Positions 51,579 to 60,918 of a stretch of DNA of 64,000 nucleotides are shown one piece after another. The stretch covers positions 682,001 to 746,000 of the forward strand of contig NZ_JANHAU010000002.1 in the NCBI RefSeq assembly GCF_024464185.1. Reading direction: 5' to 3'. Made by a program: the position numbers and the translations under genes. Below the pieces are notes generated by a model, which was not told the DNA's origin, ran no database searches, and saw only the letters and a program-made list of their open reading frames with translations. Each line of letters starts with the position of its first letter. The first letter of the stretch is position 1. The DNA comes from Haloarchaeobius salinus. GTDB taxonomy: Archaea; Halobacteriota; Halobacteria; Halobacteriales; Natrialbaceae.

Positions 51579-51761
51579 ATGGGCTTTGGGAGCTACGACG
51601 AATCCGAACAGCAGGACCAGGACAACGACATCGATGAAGACGACGCGGTCACCGTGCACGAGCACGACCACGAGGGCGAGGTCTCGTTCGACCAGGGGGA
51701 CATGTCGAACGAGGACCTCGTCGGGCAGCTCCAGCAGATGAAAGACGGCGACGACGAATAG
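51579..51761 (+). CDS. Small acidic haloarchaeal protein (DUF5786-like)
   Basis: This 60-residue protein begins MGFGSYDESEQQDQ, has an Asp/Glu-rich middle and ends FDQGDMSNEDLVGQLQQMKD. I believe it is the widespread haloarchaeal DUF5786 family. An AT-rich CTTTTCATAC (51545-51554) lies about 30 nt upstream, consistent with a leaderless start at 51579. The function is unknown. Confidence 0.7.
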   Translation: MGFGSYDESEQQDQDNDIDEDDAVTVHEHDHEGEVSFDQGDMSNEDLVGQLQQMKDGDDE

Positions 51762-51789
51762 CGCGACGTCGAACGCTCGCGGTCGCGGA

Positions 51790-52797
51790 CTACTCGTCCC
51801 CGTAGAAGGCGTCGGGACCGTGGTCGTCCTGCCAGGCGAACGCGAACAGCCGACGGCTCGGCAGTCGCTCCAGCGAGCGGCCGTCGTCGCTCTCGCCGGT
51901 CGCACCGTCCCAGCGGGTGTCGTCGGCGACGAACGTGCCGGGTTCCACGGTGCGCTCGAACACGAAGCCGGGGTTCTCGAAGGCGTGGATACCGTCGGGC
52001 GTGGCGAAGACGACCGCGTCGCGGTCGCCGACGGTCGCGTGGGCGACGCTTCCGTTCTCCTCGACGCGCGGAAGCGGGAAGCCGAGGGCGTCGTCGCCGA
52101 CGGTGAGCCCGAGGACGACGGTCTTCGGCTCGATGTCCGTGCGGTCCCAGTCGCGTTCGTCGTCGGTGCCGCGGTGCGCGGCCAGCCCGAAGCCGTCCAT
52201 GTCGAAGTAGCGCTCGTACGGCGCGGCGTCGTAGTCGATGGGCGCGGGGTCGTCGTCGTCGCTGGCGGCCTCGCTCTCGCCGCCCGGCGGGGCGAGCACC
52301 TCGCCCTCCGGGTTCGCCTCGCGGAAGCGTTCGACGGTCGTCATCGCCGCCGGGAGGACGGTGAGCTCGGTGCCGGCGAGCGGGCCGTCGATGGCGACGC
52401 CGCGGCTCTGCTTCCACTCGCTGTCGGTCTCCCGGTCGTACATCACGAGGTCGTCGTCCGCCAGCTTGCCGGAGACGCCGAATGTGAGGGTCCGGGGTTC
52501 GTCGCCACCGTCCGCCGCCACCGTCCGCTCGTAGACCACGGCGCTCCCGCAGAGGGGGCACCAGGTGACGGCGACGGGCCGTCCGTCGGCGTCGGTGGCG
52601 TTGACGATCTCGTGGTAGTGGAGGTAGCGGACGGGATAAGCGCGGGCCGGCTCGCCGTCGACGACGACCACCTCGTCGTCGGGCTCGCCGTCGTACTCCG
52701 CGACGGGCTCGTAGGTCGGGTCGTCGACGCTGGGGATGGCGTCGCGCGGGAGGACGTTCCTGACGTTCACGTCCGTCGGTGCGTGCGACTGCGGCAT
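51790..52797 (-). CDS. DUF3179-domain protein
   Basis: The protein has 335 residues. Conserved DUF3179 features are DAIPSVDDPTYEPV, PARAYPVRYLHYHEIVNAT, VAVTWCPLCGSAVVYER (a CxxC pair), FGVSGKLADDDLVMYDRETD and a C-terminal beta-rich part. The family is widespread but unassigned. The start at 52797 opens with a short hydrophilic sequence and no signal peptide, so the protein is cytoplasmic. An acidic insert (SEAASDDDDPAPID) sits in the middle. Confidence 0.82.
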   Translation of the reverse strand: MPQSHAPTDVNVRNVLPRDAIPSVDDPTYEPVAEYDGEPDDEVVVVDGEPARAYPVRYLHYHEIVNATDADGRPVAVTWCPLCGSAVVYERTVAADGGDEPRTLTFGVSGKLADDDLVMYDRETDSEWKQSRGVAIDGPLAGTELTVLPAAMTTVERFREANPEGEVLAPPGGESEAASDDDDPAPIDYDAAPYERYFDMDGFGLAAHRGTDDERDWDRTDIEPKTVVLGLTVGDDALGFPLPRVEENGSVAHATVGDRDAVVFATPDGIHAFENPGFVFERTVEPGTFVADDTRWDGATGESDDGRSLERLPSRRLFAFAWQDDHGPDAFYGDE

Positions 52798-52863
52798 AAG
52801 GAGTCGGGTGTGTGGTGAACTCGATGCACGCCAGCCGGCCGGGGAGCCTCGGCCGAGACCGAC

Positions 52864-53616
52864 CTACGCCAGCTCGAACCGGATGCGCTCGCCGTCGGAC
52901 CCACGCGTCTCCCGGCCGGTGACGGTGACGGTACCGATGTCCGCCGTCGACTCGACGTGGGTGCCGGCACAGGCGGTGCGGTCGTAGGGAACTGCTGCGG
53001 CGTCGGTCCGGTCGCAGGGGCCGGCGGGCCCGTCGCCGCCGATCTCCACGATGCGGAGCTCCGTGATCGAGTCGGGGAGGAGGTCGATGCGGGTGCGGTC
53101 GGTGTCGAGTTCGGCCTCGGCGGTCTCGCGGTCCATCTCGTACCAGCGAACCGGGAGCGCCTCGGCGACGAGTCCGTTCAGGCCGTCCTCGATGGTCGCG
53201 AGGTCGTCCTCGTCGAAGCGGTCGTAGGCACAGTCCAGTCGGGCGCGGTCCTCGTACACCTGGTTGCCCGTCGTCGGCGCGTCGAACTCGTCGAGCAGGA
53301 GCGCCGAGAGGAGGTGCTGGGCGGTGTGGTAGCGCATGTGGGCGTGGCGGCGGTCCCAGTCGAGCTCGCCGACGACGGCGGTGCCCGGCTCCGGCGGGTC
53401 GCCGTCGAGCGTGTGGTAGATGGTGTCCTTCTTCGCGACGTCGGTGACGGCCCACCCGGTGCCGTCGGCGGTGATGGTGCCCCGGTCGTCGGGCTGGCCG
53501 CCACCCGATGGGTAGAAGCAGGTGCGGTCGAGGACCACCCGGTCGCCGGCGACGCGCTCGACGGTCGCCTCGAAGCGACGGGTGGACGAATCTGTCAGGT
53601 AGAGCGCTTCTGTCAC
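52864..53616 (-). CDS. alaX: Alanyl-tRNA editing protein AlaX
   Basis: This stand-alone editing domain hydrolyses mischarged Ser- or Gly-tRNA(Ala). It has 250 residues: RTCFYPSGGGQPDDRG, then the zinc-binding HTAQHLLSALL (HxxxH) and CAGTHVESTADIG (CxxxH). A glycine-rich GGDGPAGPC segment precedes the Cys. The GTG at 53616 is preferred over an ATG at 53697 because family members begin at this TEALYL strand and a TATA-like GATTAAG on the minus strand (53641-53647) is centred about 28 nt upstream. Confidence 0.9.
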   Translation of the reverse strand: MTEALYLTDSSTRRFEATVERVAGDRVVLDRTCFYPSGGGQPDDRGTITADGTGWAVTDVAKKDTIYHTLDGDPPEPGTAVVGELDWDRRHAHMRYHTAQHLLSALLLDEFDAPTTGNQVYEDRARLDCAYDRFDEDDLATIEDGLNGLVAEALPVRWYEMDRETAEAELDTDRTRIDLLPDSITELRIVEIGGDGPAGPCDRTDAAAVPYDRTACAGTHVESTADIGTVTVTGRETRGSDGERIRFELA

Positions 53617-53731
53617 GTCCGGAGCGAGGCTCTCCGAACACTTAATCGGCACTGTCGTAACGCCTAAGAGTTGTAGCGCCGTTTGTACGGGTAACAATGA
53701 CTACGGACCGTCTAATCTGGTGGGATTCTCT

Positions 53732-54427
53732 ATGGGTGTCGAGATAAAGGAATCACGGGTCACCGACGAGGAGTACGAGGAGATGCAGGCGTTCGTGCAC
53801 GACTACCTCCTCGCCAGCGTCGAGAACGAGGACGAGGGCGGCCGGATGCGCTGGTACCCGTGGCACTCCGCGGAGTACCGCTTCAACCACATCCTCAACG
53901 TCGTCGCCCTCGCGACGAAGATCGCGAAGCAGGAGGGCGCTGACGTCGACGTGACGCGGGTCGCCGCGCTCTTTCACGACATCGCGAAGCTCGACGCCGA
54001 CCAGGACGTCCACGCCGAGGAGGGTGCCCGGGTCGCCCGGCAGTACCTCGAGACCCGCGGCGAGTTCCCGTCGTCGTTCGTCGACGAGGTGTGTCGCGCC
54101 ATCGAGAACCACTCGTACCAGGGCGACCTCTCGGACCTCTCGCTGGAGACGCAGTGTCTCATCGAGGCCGACGTGCTCGACAAGGTCGGCGCGAACGGCA
54201 CGGCGCTGATGCTGCTCCGGATGGGCTACGAGGCACGCACGCACATGGACGCCGCCGAGATGGTCGACCGGGTGCTCGAACGGGGGCACGACGCCGCCGA
54301 CCGCATCGAGAGCGACACCGCCGAGAGCATCGCACACCAGCGGCTCAAGCGCGTGAAGTGGTTCCGCGAGTGGCTGGAGCTGGAGGTCGCCGAGATGGAA
54401 CTCGGCGACGTCGACCCCGTCCTCTGA
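53732..54427 (+). CDS. HD-domain metal-dependent phosphohydrolase
   Basis: The protein has 231 residues and the HD superfamily motifs: FNHILNVVALATKIA (first His), AALFHDIAKLDAD (HD), a middle EEGARVARQYLET, IENHSYQGD and ADVLDKVGANG (final Asp). Such enzymes hydrolyse nucleotides or phosphoesters. The start at 53732 (MGVEIKES) is the second Met in the frame and begins the acidic sequence. It is divergent from alaX. Substrate not predictable. Confidence 0.85.
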   Translation: MGVEIKESRVTDEEYEEMQAFVHDYLLASVENEDEGGRMRWYPWHSAEYRFNHILNVVALATKIAKQEGADVDVTRVAALFHDIAKLDADQDVHAEEGARVARQYLETRGEFPSSFVDEVCRAIENHSYQGDLSDLSLETQCLIEADVLDKVGANGTALMLLRMGYEARTHMDAAEMVDRVLERGHDAADRIESDTAESIAHQRLKRVKWFREWLELEVAEMELGDVDPVL

Positions 54428-54477
54428 GACGGACAGACCCGCCGTACTCCCCCCGGGTCGCGCCGACTCTGGAACGG

Positions 54478-55173
54478 CTAGACGACCATCGGTGCGAGCG
54501 TCTGCACCGCGTCGACGAGGAAGAAGACGCCGAACAGCGCGAGCACCACCGCGCTCGCGCCGGCGACGACGGGCGCGAAGCGGTCGACCCGTTTGCCGAC
54601 GGCGACGAGCGTCGCCGGGAAGCCGGTGACCCAGACGAGGATGCCGCCGAAGAAGCCGACGACGAGCGCGAGCGACCCCGCCTGCACGACGACCGTACCA
54701 GCGAGCGACTCGCTCACGTAGGGGACGTGGCTGAACACGTCGATTGCGCGGTCGTCGAGCATGTGGACGCCGACGGTGAGCCAGAAGACGATCTGGTAGG
54801 GGTTCGTGAGCGCGAGCACGAACGCCTTGGAGAAGCCCTTGCGGTCGTCGTCGGGGTCGACGTCGACGAAGTCGGTCTCGCTCATCGCGTCCCGGGCCGC
54901 GCCGTAGGCGAAGTAGCACATGAGCACGCCGCCGGCGAGGACCATGACGCCCTTGACAGCCGGGACGGTCTCGACGAAGGCGACGACGCCCAGCCACGCG
55001 AGCACGAAGAAGCACGCGTCGGCGGTGAACGCACCGAGGCCCGCACGGACGCCGGAGAGCCAGCCACCGAGGACGCTCTCCTCGGCGATGATCGCGTTCA
55101 TCGGTCCCGGTGGGGAGGCGAGTGCGAAGCCGAACAGGAGCCCCGCGAACAGCGAGGCGAGCGTCGATGCCAT
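54478..55173 (-). CDS. LysE-family exporter
   Basis: The protein has 231 residues and six membrane segments with the LysE/RhtB pattern: LLFGFALASPPGPMNAIIAEESV near the N-terminus (GPxN), SGVRAGLGAFTADACFFVLAW, FSKAFVLALTNPYQIVFWLT (the NP motif), and a final helix ending SAVVLALFGVFFLVDAV. It probably exports an amino acid or similar small molecule. It stands alone downstream of the GDT1/MntR-like pair, with which it shares direction but not spacing (51 nt). Confidence 0.85.
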   Translation of the reverse strand: MASTLASLFAGLLFGFALASPPGPMNAIIAEESVLGGWLSGVRAGLGAFTADACFFVLAWLGVVAFVETVPAVKGVMVLAGGVLMCYFAYGAARDAMSETDFVDVDPDDDRKGFSKAFVLALTNPYQIVFWLTVGVHMLDDRAIDVFSHVPYVSESLAGTVVVQAGSLALVVGFFGGILVWVTGFPATLVAVGKRVDRFAPVVAGASAVVLALFGVFFLVDAVQTLAPMVV

Positions 55174-55223
55174 CGGCGGCCGTACGCGAGTGTGCTACAA
55201 AAACCGACCGGAGGCGGCGAAGG

Positions 55224-56006
55224 CTACGGCAGCAGCGGGGCCGCGTCGAAGGCCAGCGGGAGGACGCCACCGAGCCAGTTCACGACGGCGAAGACGGCAT
55301 CCGTGGCCACACCGACGAACGTCTCCCAGAACGAGAAGCCCGTCAGGAGCGCGAGGAACGTGTCCAGCCCGAAGAAGCCGAAGAGCGCGGCGGAGGCGAT
55401 GTGGGCCTTCCGGAGGTTCACTCGGTGGGCGAACCGGTGGAAGAAGTAGGCGTTCGCGAGGCTCACCGGGACGATGGCGAGCATCTCGCCGGTCCAGATG
55501 GCCGGCGTCGCGCCGTACTGGGCGGCGAGGCCGATGGTGACGAGCTGGGTCTTGTCGCCGAACTCGCCGGCGGCCATCATCCCGAAGATCGGGAACCACG
55601 CGGCGAGGCTGGCGGGCATCTCGTGGCCGAACACGGTCCGCGTCTCGTCGAGCCCCCCGGCCGACCCGAAGACGCCACCGTCGGTCTCGACGGAGCCGTC
55701 CCCGACGCTGTCGAAGCTCCGGTCGCCGTCCTCCGGTATCGAGTGCCACAGCAGCACGGCGAAGACGAGGAACAGCCCCCCGGTGAACACGTCGAGGTAG
55801 ACGCCGGGGAGCACCCGGAGCAGGAACTCCCCGAAGAGGATCTCCAGGGCGGTCCAGCCCGCGAACGCCGTGGCCGCGGCGGAGACGACGACGAGGGGGT
55901 GGTACCGCGTCGAGAGCCCGGCGATGATGAACTGCACCTTCTCGCCGGGCAGCACGGCGAGCTGGGCGACGAACGCGACGACGACGATCTCCGCGAAGCC
56001 GGTCAC
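55224..56006 (-). CDS. TMEM165/GDT1-family cation transporter
   Basis: This 260-residue membrane protein has two repeats of the GDT1 signature E-x-G-D-(K/R)-(T/S): an altered first copy in VAQLAVLPGEKVQFIIAGLS and a clear AAGEFGDKTQLVTIGLAAQY in the second half. It has six to seven membrane segments. GDT1 proteins move Mn2+ (and Ca2+) across membranes. The start overlaps the end of a DtxR-family regulator gene by ATGA, so manganese handling under metal-dependent control is likely. Confidence 0.83.
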   Translation of the reverse strand: MTGFAEIVVVAFVAQLAVLPGEKVQFIIAGLSTRYHPLVVVSAAATAFAGWTALEILFGEFLLRVLPGVYLDVFTGGLFLVFAVLLWHSIPEDGDRSFDSVGDGSVETDGGVFGSAGGLDETRTVFGHEMPASLAAWFPIFGMMAAGEFGDKTQLVTIGLAAQYGATPAIWTGEMLAIVPVSLANAYFFHRFAHRVNLRKAHIASAALFGFFGLDTFLALLTGFSFWETFVGVATDAVFAVVNWLGGVLPLAFDAAPLLP

Positions 56007-56701
56007 GCCTCGGGCACCTCCTCGGCGGAGACGGTGCCGGTCTCGACCCGCTTGACGCGGATGGAGTCGGCGATCTCCTCCGGGAGGCTCTGTCGGCCCC
56101 CGTCGCTGACCGCGACGGTGACCATCCCGAAGGGGGCCACGTCGACGATGCGGACGACCGTGCCGGGGGTGATGTTCGCGTCCTTCAGGTAGCGGAGCTC
56201 GTCCTCGTCGCGGTCGCTGACTCGGGATATCTCGACAGTCGTCCCGGGCTCGTGGTCAGACAGCCTGGTGTGCTCGGCGTCCGCCGGTGGCGAGAGGTCG
56301 GCGTCTGGAATGGGGTCGCCGTGGGGGTCGACGGTGGGGTTGCCGAGTGCATCCGCGACTCGTCGCTCGAACTCCTCGGAGATGTGGTGTTCGAGCACGT
56401 CGGCCTCCTCGTGCACCTCGGACCAGTCGTAGTCGAGGTGCTCCGTGAGGTAGGCCTCCAGCAGCCGGTGGTGCCGCAGGACCTCGAGCGCGACGGTGAC
56501 GCCCTCGTCGGTCAGCTCGACGCCCTTGTACTTCTCGCGCTCGACGAGCCCCCGGTCGTCGAGCTTCTCGACCATGCTCGTCACCGTCGGCGGAGTGACG
56601 TCCAGGTACTCCGCGATCTCGGAGGTCGAGACGGGTGGGTCGCCGTGCTTCTGGAGGATGTAGATCGCCTTGAGATAGTCCTCCATCACGTCCGAAAGCA
56701 T
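56003..56701 (-). CDS. DtxR/MntR-family metal-dependent regulator, full-length
   Basis: The protein has 232 residues. It has the DtxR winged helix (MEDYLKAIYILQKHGDPPVS, IAEYLDVTPPTVTSMVEKLD, LVEREKYKGVELTDEGVTVA), the metal-binding dimerisation domain (HRLLEAYLTEHLDYDWSEVH and EADVLEHHISEEFE) and a C-terminal FeoA/SH3-like domain (ANITPGTVVRIVDVAPFGMV). It likely senses Mn or Fe and controls the overlapping GDT1 transporter gene. Its C-terminal domain distinguishes it from the short SirR-type regulator at 27447. Confidence 0.92.
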   Translation of the reverse strand: MLSDVMEDYLKAIYILQKHGDPPVSTSEIAEYLDVTPPTVTSMVEKLDDRGLVEREKYKGVELTDEGVTVALEVLRHHRLLEAYLTEHLDYDWSEVHEEADVLEHHISEEFERRVADALGNPTVDPHGDPIPDADLSPPADAEHTRLSDHEPGTTVEISRVSDRDEDELRYLKDANITPGTVVRIVDVAPFGMVTVAVSDGGRQSLPEEIADSIRVKRVETGTVSAEEVPEA

Positions 56702-56786
56702 CCTTGCCGAGGATTAGACGGCTCTAAAGGAAAAGTTGCCCGGTTGCAGCAGCGCGACGTCGGTGGTCGCCGTCCGCGAGCGGCCC

Positions 56787-57986
56787 TCAGATACCCTGGC
56801 CCATCAGATGACTCCGGAGGATGTCGTCGTCCTTGTTGCCCGTGCCGGTGTTGACGAGCACGACGGTGTCGTCCTCGTCGAACTCGCCCTCCTCGGCGAG
56901 CTCCCACGCGCCCGACGCCGCGGCGGCGCAGGTCGCGCCCATCTCCAGGCCCTCGTGCTGGGCGACGGTGATGGCCGCGTCGAGGATGTCGGGGTCGTCC
57001 GTCGCCACCGCGCCGCCGTCGGACTCGCGGAGCACGTCGAGGATCCACGGGCTCGCACCCGGGTCGGGGATCTCGATGCCGCCGCAGATGGTGTCGGGGT
57101 GCTCCCACGCCTCGTGGACGTCCTTGCCCTCCTGGAACGCCGCCACGATGGGCGCACAGCCGGTCGCCTGCGCCGCGTAGAACCCCGGCACGTCGTCGGT
57201 GAGCCCGAGGGATTCGAACTCCTCGGCGGCCTTGTACATCCCGATGAGCCCCACACCGCCGCCGGTCGGGTACACCACCGCGTCGGGGGCGTCCCAGTCG
57301 AGCTGCTCGGCGATCTCGTAGTACATCGTCTTCTTGCCCTCGTGGCGGTACGGCGTCTCGAACGTCTTCACCGAGTACCAGTGCTCGTTCTCCGGGTCGG
57401 CCATGGCGTCCGCGAACGCCGCGCCGGCGTCGCTGATGCGCCCGCCGACGACGGTCATGTCGCCGCCGTGGACGTTCACCATCGCCTTGTTCGTGAACCC
57501 GGAGCGGGCCGGCAGGAACACGTGCGAGTCGAGCCCGGCGCGGGCGGCGTACGCCGACGCCGCCTGTCCCGCGTTACCGGCCGACGCGAGCGCCACGTCC
57601 GTCGCGCCGTGCTGGGCCGCCGCCGTCATCGCGACGGTCTGGCCGCGGTCCTTGAACGTCCCCGTCGGATTCCGGCCCTCGTCCTTGATGTACACCTCGG
57701 CGACGCCGAGCTCGTCGGCCAGGGTCGGGCACTCCACGAGCGCCGTCGCCCCCTCGTCCATCGTCACCGCCGACTCGGGCGTGAACGGCAGCAGCTCGGC
57801 GTACCGCCACATCGTCTCGAACGGCCGGTCGGCCAGCTCGTCACGCGAGAGCGATACCTCGTCGTAGTCGTAGGACGGGTCGAGGATGCCGCCGCAGTCC
57901 GGACAGCGGTGCGTTGCCTCGGCGGCGTCGAAGCGCTCGCCGCAGTCGACGCAGTCCAGTCCGACGAAGGCCTCGGTCGTCTCCAT
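56787..57986 (-). CDS. thrC: Threonine synthase
   Basis: This PLP enzyme converts O-phosphohomoserine to threonine. Its 399 residues begin with a zinc-ribbon (CVDCGERFDAAEATHRCPDCG), then WRYAELLPFTPESAVTMDEG, the PLP lysine in GRNPTGTFKDRGQTV, the phosphate-binding ASAGNAGQAASAYAARAG, and GGGVGLIGMYKAAEE. The end of the gene is followed by a divergent-convergent arrangement without an adjacent homoserine kinase. A cysteate synthase or a cystathionine synthase is less likely because of the N-terminal ribbon and motif spacing. Confidence 0.92.
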   Translation of the reverse strand: METTEAFVGLDCVDCGERFDAAEATHRCPDCGGILDPSYDYDEVSLSRDELADRPFETMWRYAELLPFTPESAVTMDEGATALVECPTLADELGVAEVYIKDEGRNPTGTFKDRGQTVAMTAAAQHGATDVALASAGNAGQAASAYAARAGLDSHVFLPARSGFTNKAMVNVHGGDMTVVGGRISDAGAAFADAMADPENEHWYSVKTFETPYRHEGKKTMYYEIAEQLDWDAPDAVVYPTGGGVGLIGMYKAAEEFESLGLTDDVPGFYAAQATGCAPIVAAFQEGKDVHEAWEHPDTICGGIEIPDPGASPWILDVLRESDGGAVATDDPDILDAAITVAQHEGLEMGATCAAAASGAWELAEEGEFDEDDTVVLVNTGTGNKDDDILRSHLMGQGI

Positions 57987-58181
57987 GAACCGGGGTTGGA
58001 ACGGGGTGGCCTAAGCCCTGTCCATGTCGGTGTCCGTCGTCCAGGTCCTCCCCGCCGACGGCACCGGACCCGCGGACGGTCCTGGCCTCTCGGGCCCCGC
58101 GCCGCAGACCGGGCGACGGCGGAAGGGGACGCCAGCACCGGGACCACCGCGGTTTTCAGCACGGTGTCCGAAGGACGTGGT

Positions 58182-59450
58182 ATGGACGCAGACGTCATCG
58201 TCGCCGGGGGCGGCCTCGCGGGGCTGGTCGCCGCCCGCCGACTCGCGGACGCGGGTGCCGACGTGCGGCTGTTCGAGCGCGAGGACACGGTCGGCGGGCG
58301 CGTCCGGTCGACCCACGAGGACGGGTTCACCTTCGACCGGGGGTTCCAGGTGCTGTTCACCGCGTACCCCGCGGTGCAGGCGGAACTGGACCTCGACGCG
58401 CTCGACCTCCGGACGTTCGCCCCGGGGGCGTGCATCTGCCGGCCCGGGCACCGCTCCATCCTCTCGGACCCGTTCCGCGACCCGTCGGCGCTGACCGAGT
58501 CCCTGCTGAACCGGGACGTGACGGTCACGGACAAGCTCCGGACGCTGAAGCTCAAACGGGAGCTCGCGGGGCGCTCGGCGGAGGCAATCTTCCAGGGACC
58601 AGACACCGACATCGAGTCCTCCCTCGTCTCGCGTGGCTTCTCGCGGAAGTTCGTCGACAACTTCGCCGCACCCTTTTACGGCGGCATCACGCTCGACCGG
58701 TCGCTCTCGACCTCGAAGCGCGTCTTCGAGTACACGTTCAAGATGCTCTCGGAGGGCGAGACGGCGGTGCCGGCCGGTGGGATGGGCGAGATATCGGCAC
58801 AGCTCCGCGAGCGTGCCGAGTCGGCGGGCGTAGACGTGCGGACGGGTGCGACCGTCACGGAGGTCGACCCCGACGAGGGCGACGCGACGGTCGCGGTCGA
58901 CGGCGAGAACCTGGCGGTCGACGCGGTCGTCGTCGCCACCGACCCGACGGCTGCGCGGGAGCTGACCGATGTCTCGGCCATCCCGCGGACGGCACACGCC
59001 TGCGTCACGCAGTGGTTCTCGCTCTCGCACCGGGACGAGTTCGACGCCGGCACGCGGCTCATGCTCAACGCGGCGGAGGACGGCCCCAACCAGATTGCCG
59101 ACCACACCGCCGCCGCACCGGAGTACGCACCCGACGGTGTCCGACTCCTGAGCGCGACGTTCCTCGGCGAACGCGCGGAGAGCGACGAGGAACTGGCGGC
59201 GCTGGTGAAGGAGACCCTGGAGTCGTGGTACCCCGAGCGACGGTTCGGCGACTTCTCGCTCGAACACACCGACCGCATCCCGTTCGCACAGTTCCAGCAA
59301 CCGCCCGGCTTCACGGACTCCCTACCGGACACGCGCGACCCGGCCGGGCCGGTGTACCTCGCCGGTGACTACACGCGCTGGTCGTCGATCCAGGGTGCGA
59401 TGGCCAGCGGGCAGGATGCCGCGACGGCGGTCCGCGAGGACCTGGGCTAG
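58182..59450 (+). CDS. FAD-dependent amine-oxidase/protoporphyrinogen-oxidase-like oxidoreductase
   Basis: The protein has 422 residues. The N-terminal Rossmann fold binds FAD (VIVAGGGLAGLVAARRLADA, with a following GGRVRSTHEDGFTFDRGFQV), and the C-terminal FAD contact is AGPVYLAGDYTRWSSIQGAM. The middle has a substrate domain with FAAPFYGGITLDRSLSTSKR. The family includes phytoene desaturases, protoporphyrinogen oxidases and amine oxidases; the substrate is not defined. The start at 58182 begins the Rossmann strand. The gene is divergent from thrC. Confidence 0.85.
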   Translation: MDADVIVAGGGLAGLVAARRLADAGADVRLFEREDTVGGRVRSTHEDGFTFDRGFQVLFTAYPAVQAELDLDALDLRTFAPGACICRPGHRSILSDPFRDPSALTESLLNRDVTVTDKLRTLKLKRELAGRSAEAIFQGPDTDIESSLVSRGFSRKFVDNFAAPFYGGITLDRSLSTSKRVFEYTFKMLSEGETAVPAGGMGEISAQLRERAESAGVDVRTGATVTEVDPDEGDATVAVDGENLAVDAVVVATDPTAARELTDVSAIPRTAHACVTQWFSLSHRDEFDAGTRLMLNAAEDGPNQIADHTAAAPEYAPDGVRLLSATFLGERAESDEELAALVKETLESWYPERRFGDFSLEHTDRIPFAQFQQPPGFTDSLPDTRDPAGPVYLAGDYTRWSSIQGAMASGQDAATAVREDLG

Positions 59451-59520
59451 GCGGACCGTCGATTCCCGCGAACTGACATCGACCGGAGGTTTATCCGGGA
59501 TAGCGTGTGACGATACCGTC

Positions 59521-60207
59521 ATGTCCCCGCAGACCGGCCGCCGACTCGATGACGGCGACCCGATCCCCGGCACTGGCTTCAAGTACGATACCGACGGCCC
59601 GCTCGCCGACCACCTCCACGACCGGGTCACCCCGCTGTTCTCCAACCCTGTCGCCGGCGAGTGGACGACAGGGCTCGTGACGCCGGCCGAGACCGACGGT
59701 GCGTCCGTCACCGGGCTCGGCGTGTTCGCACCCGGCAACGAGGGGCCGCCCGAACACTACCACGTCGGCTACGAGGAGTCGTTCGCGGTCCTCCGCGGTG
59801 AGTTCGTCGTCGACGTCGACGGCGAGACGCACCACCTCTCGCCCGGCGACGAGATCACCGTCCCGCCGGAGACCCCCCACGGCTTCGCGGTCGGTGGCGA
59901 CGACCTGGCCGCGACGCTGACGACCACGCGTCCGGCGGCCCGGACGTTGGACGTGGTCCGAACGCTCGCCGGACTCGCACACGAGGGGGCGCTCGACGAC
60001 GACGGTCGGCCCGGGCTGTTGCAGGCGATGGCGCTCGCGGCGGCGATGTCCGACGATACGGTGTTCACGTCGCCGCCGCCGGCGGTCGCGAAACCGCTCG
60101 CGACGCTGGTCGCGCCGCTCGCGAACCGGCTCGGCTACGAGGCCACCTACGGCCGGTTCGAACGGCCGCAGTTCTGGCGCGAGCGGGTCGAACAGCCGGA
60201 GCCCTGA
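59521..60207 (+). CDS. Cupin-domain protein
   Basis: The protein has 228 residues. The cupin motif 1 is PPEHYHVGYEESFAVLRGEF (with HxH and Glu metal ligands) and motif 2 is LSPGDEITVPPETPHGFAVG. It binds a metal and may bind or modify a small molecule. The C-terminal 100 residues are helical and hydrophobic (LLQAMALAAAMSDDTVF, VAPLANRLG) with no known motif. It follows the FAD oxidoreductase by 70 nt on the same strand and may be co-expressed. Confidence 0.8.
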   Translation: MSPQTGRRLDDGDPIPGTGFKYDTDGPLADHLHDRVTPLFSNPVAGEWTTGLVTPAETDGASVTGLGVFAPGNEGPPEHYHVGYEESFAVLRGEFVVDVDGETHHLSPGDEITVPPETPHGFAVGGDDLAATLTTTRPAARTLDVVRTLAGLAHEGALDDDGRPGLLQAMALAAAMSDDTVFTSPPPAVAKPLATLVAPLANRLGYEATYGRFERPQFWRERVEQPEP

Positions 60208-60219
60208 GGAGCCGGGCGA

Positions 60220-60918
60220 TCAGAGCACTCGCCGGAGCTCGCCCAGCGGCGGGAACCGGAGCGTCTCGGCAGCGTCCGAGTCGCGGACGACCGGGTGGAA
60301 GCCGCCCGCCCGACGGACCAGCGGCGAATCGAAGTCGCCGGCGCGCATCCCGTTGACGACGACGCCGGGCGCGAGCGTGGTGAAGGACGGGAGCATCACC
60401 ACCGGGACGCCGTCGTAGGCGTCGGGGCCGTACAGCAGACAGGGGTGGCGTTTCCCCTCGACCTCGAGGACGGGATGGTCGTGGCCGACGACGTATCGGT
60501 CGCCCGTCACGGCGGGCTCCTCGTGGCCGTGGCAGACGACGGTGCCGGAATCCAGCCGGTGGGCGTCGTGGACGGGCTCGCTCGCGACGCGGTCGAGCTG
60601 GCGGTCGTGGTTCCCCCGCACCAGCACCGGCTCCGCGCCCGCATCACGGACCGCGGCGACGACGGCGTCGAGCGACTCGCGCACCGGCACGGGCACCGCG
60701 TCGAACCGGTGGAGCACGTCGCCGGCGAGGACGACCGTCTCGGGGTCGAAGCGGTCGCACAGCGTGCCGAGGCGGTCGAGCGTGTCCCGTCGCTCGTTCA
60801 GTGGGAACTCGACGTTCGAGGCGTGGGCACGGCCGAGGTGGACGTCGGCGACGACGAGCGCGTCGTCGGCCGGGAGGTAGACACCCCGGTCACCGACGAC
60901 GAACTCACTCCGTGACAT
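60220..60918 (-). CDS. Metallophosphoesterase (PdeM/YfcE-like)
   Basis: The protein has 232 residues with calcineurin-like phosphoesterase motifs in order: VVADVHLGRAHASN, VVLAGDVLHRFD, LVRGNHDRQLD, VCHGHEEP and VVGHDHPVLEV. It is close to the archaeal DNA-ligase-associated phosphoesterase (PdeM) group. The start at 60918 overlaps the end of archaeosortase A by 14 nt. No ligase or helicase gene is adjacent, so its DNA role is uncertain. Confidence 0.85.
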   Translation of the reverse strand: MSRSEFVVGDRGVYLPADDALVVADVHLGRAHASNVEFPLNERRDTLDRLGTLCDRFDPETVVLAGDVLHRFDAVPVPVRESLDAVVAAVRDAGAEPVLVRGNHDRQLDRVASEPVHDAHRLDSGTVVCHGHEEPAVTGDRYVVGHDHPVLEVEGKRHPCLLYGPDAYDGVPVVMLPSFTTLAPGVVVNGMRAGDFDSPLVRRAGGFHPVVRDSDAAETLRFPPLGELRRVL

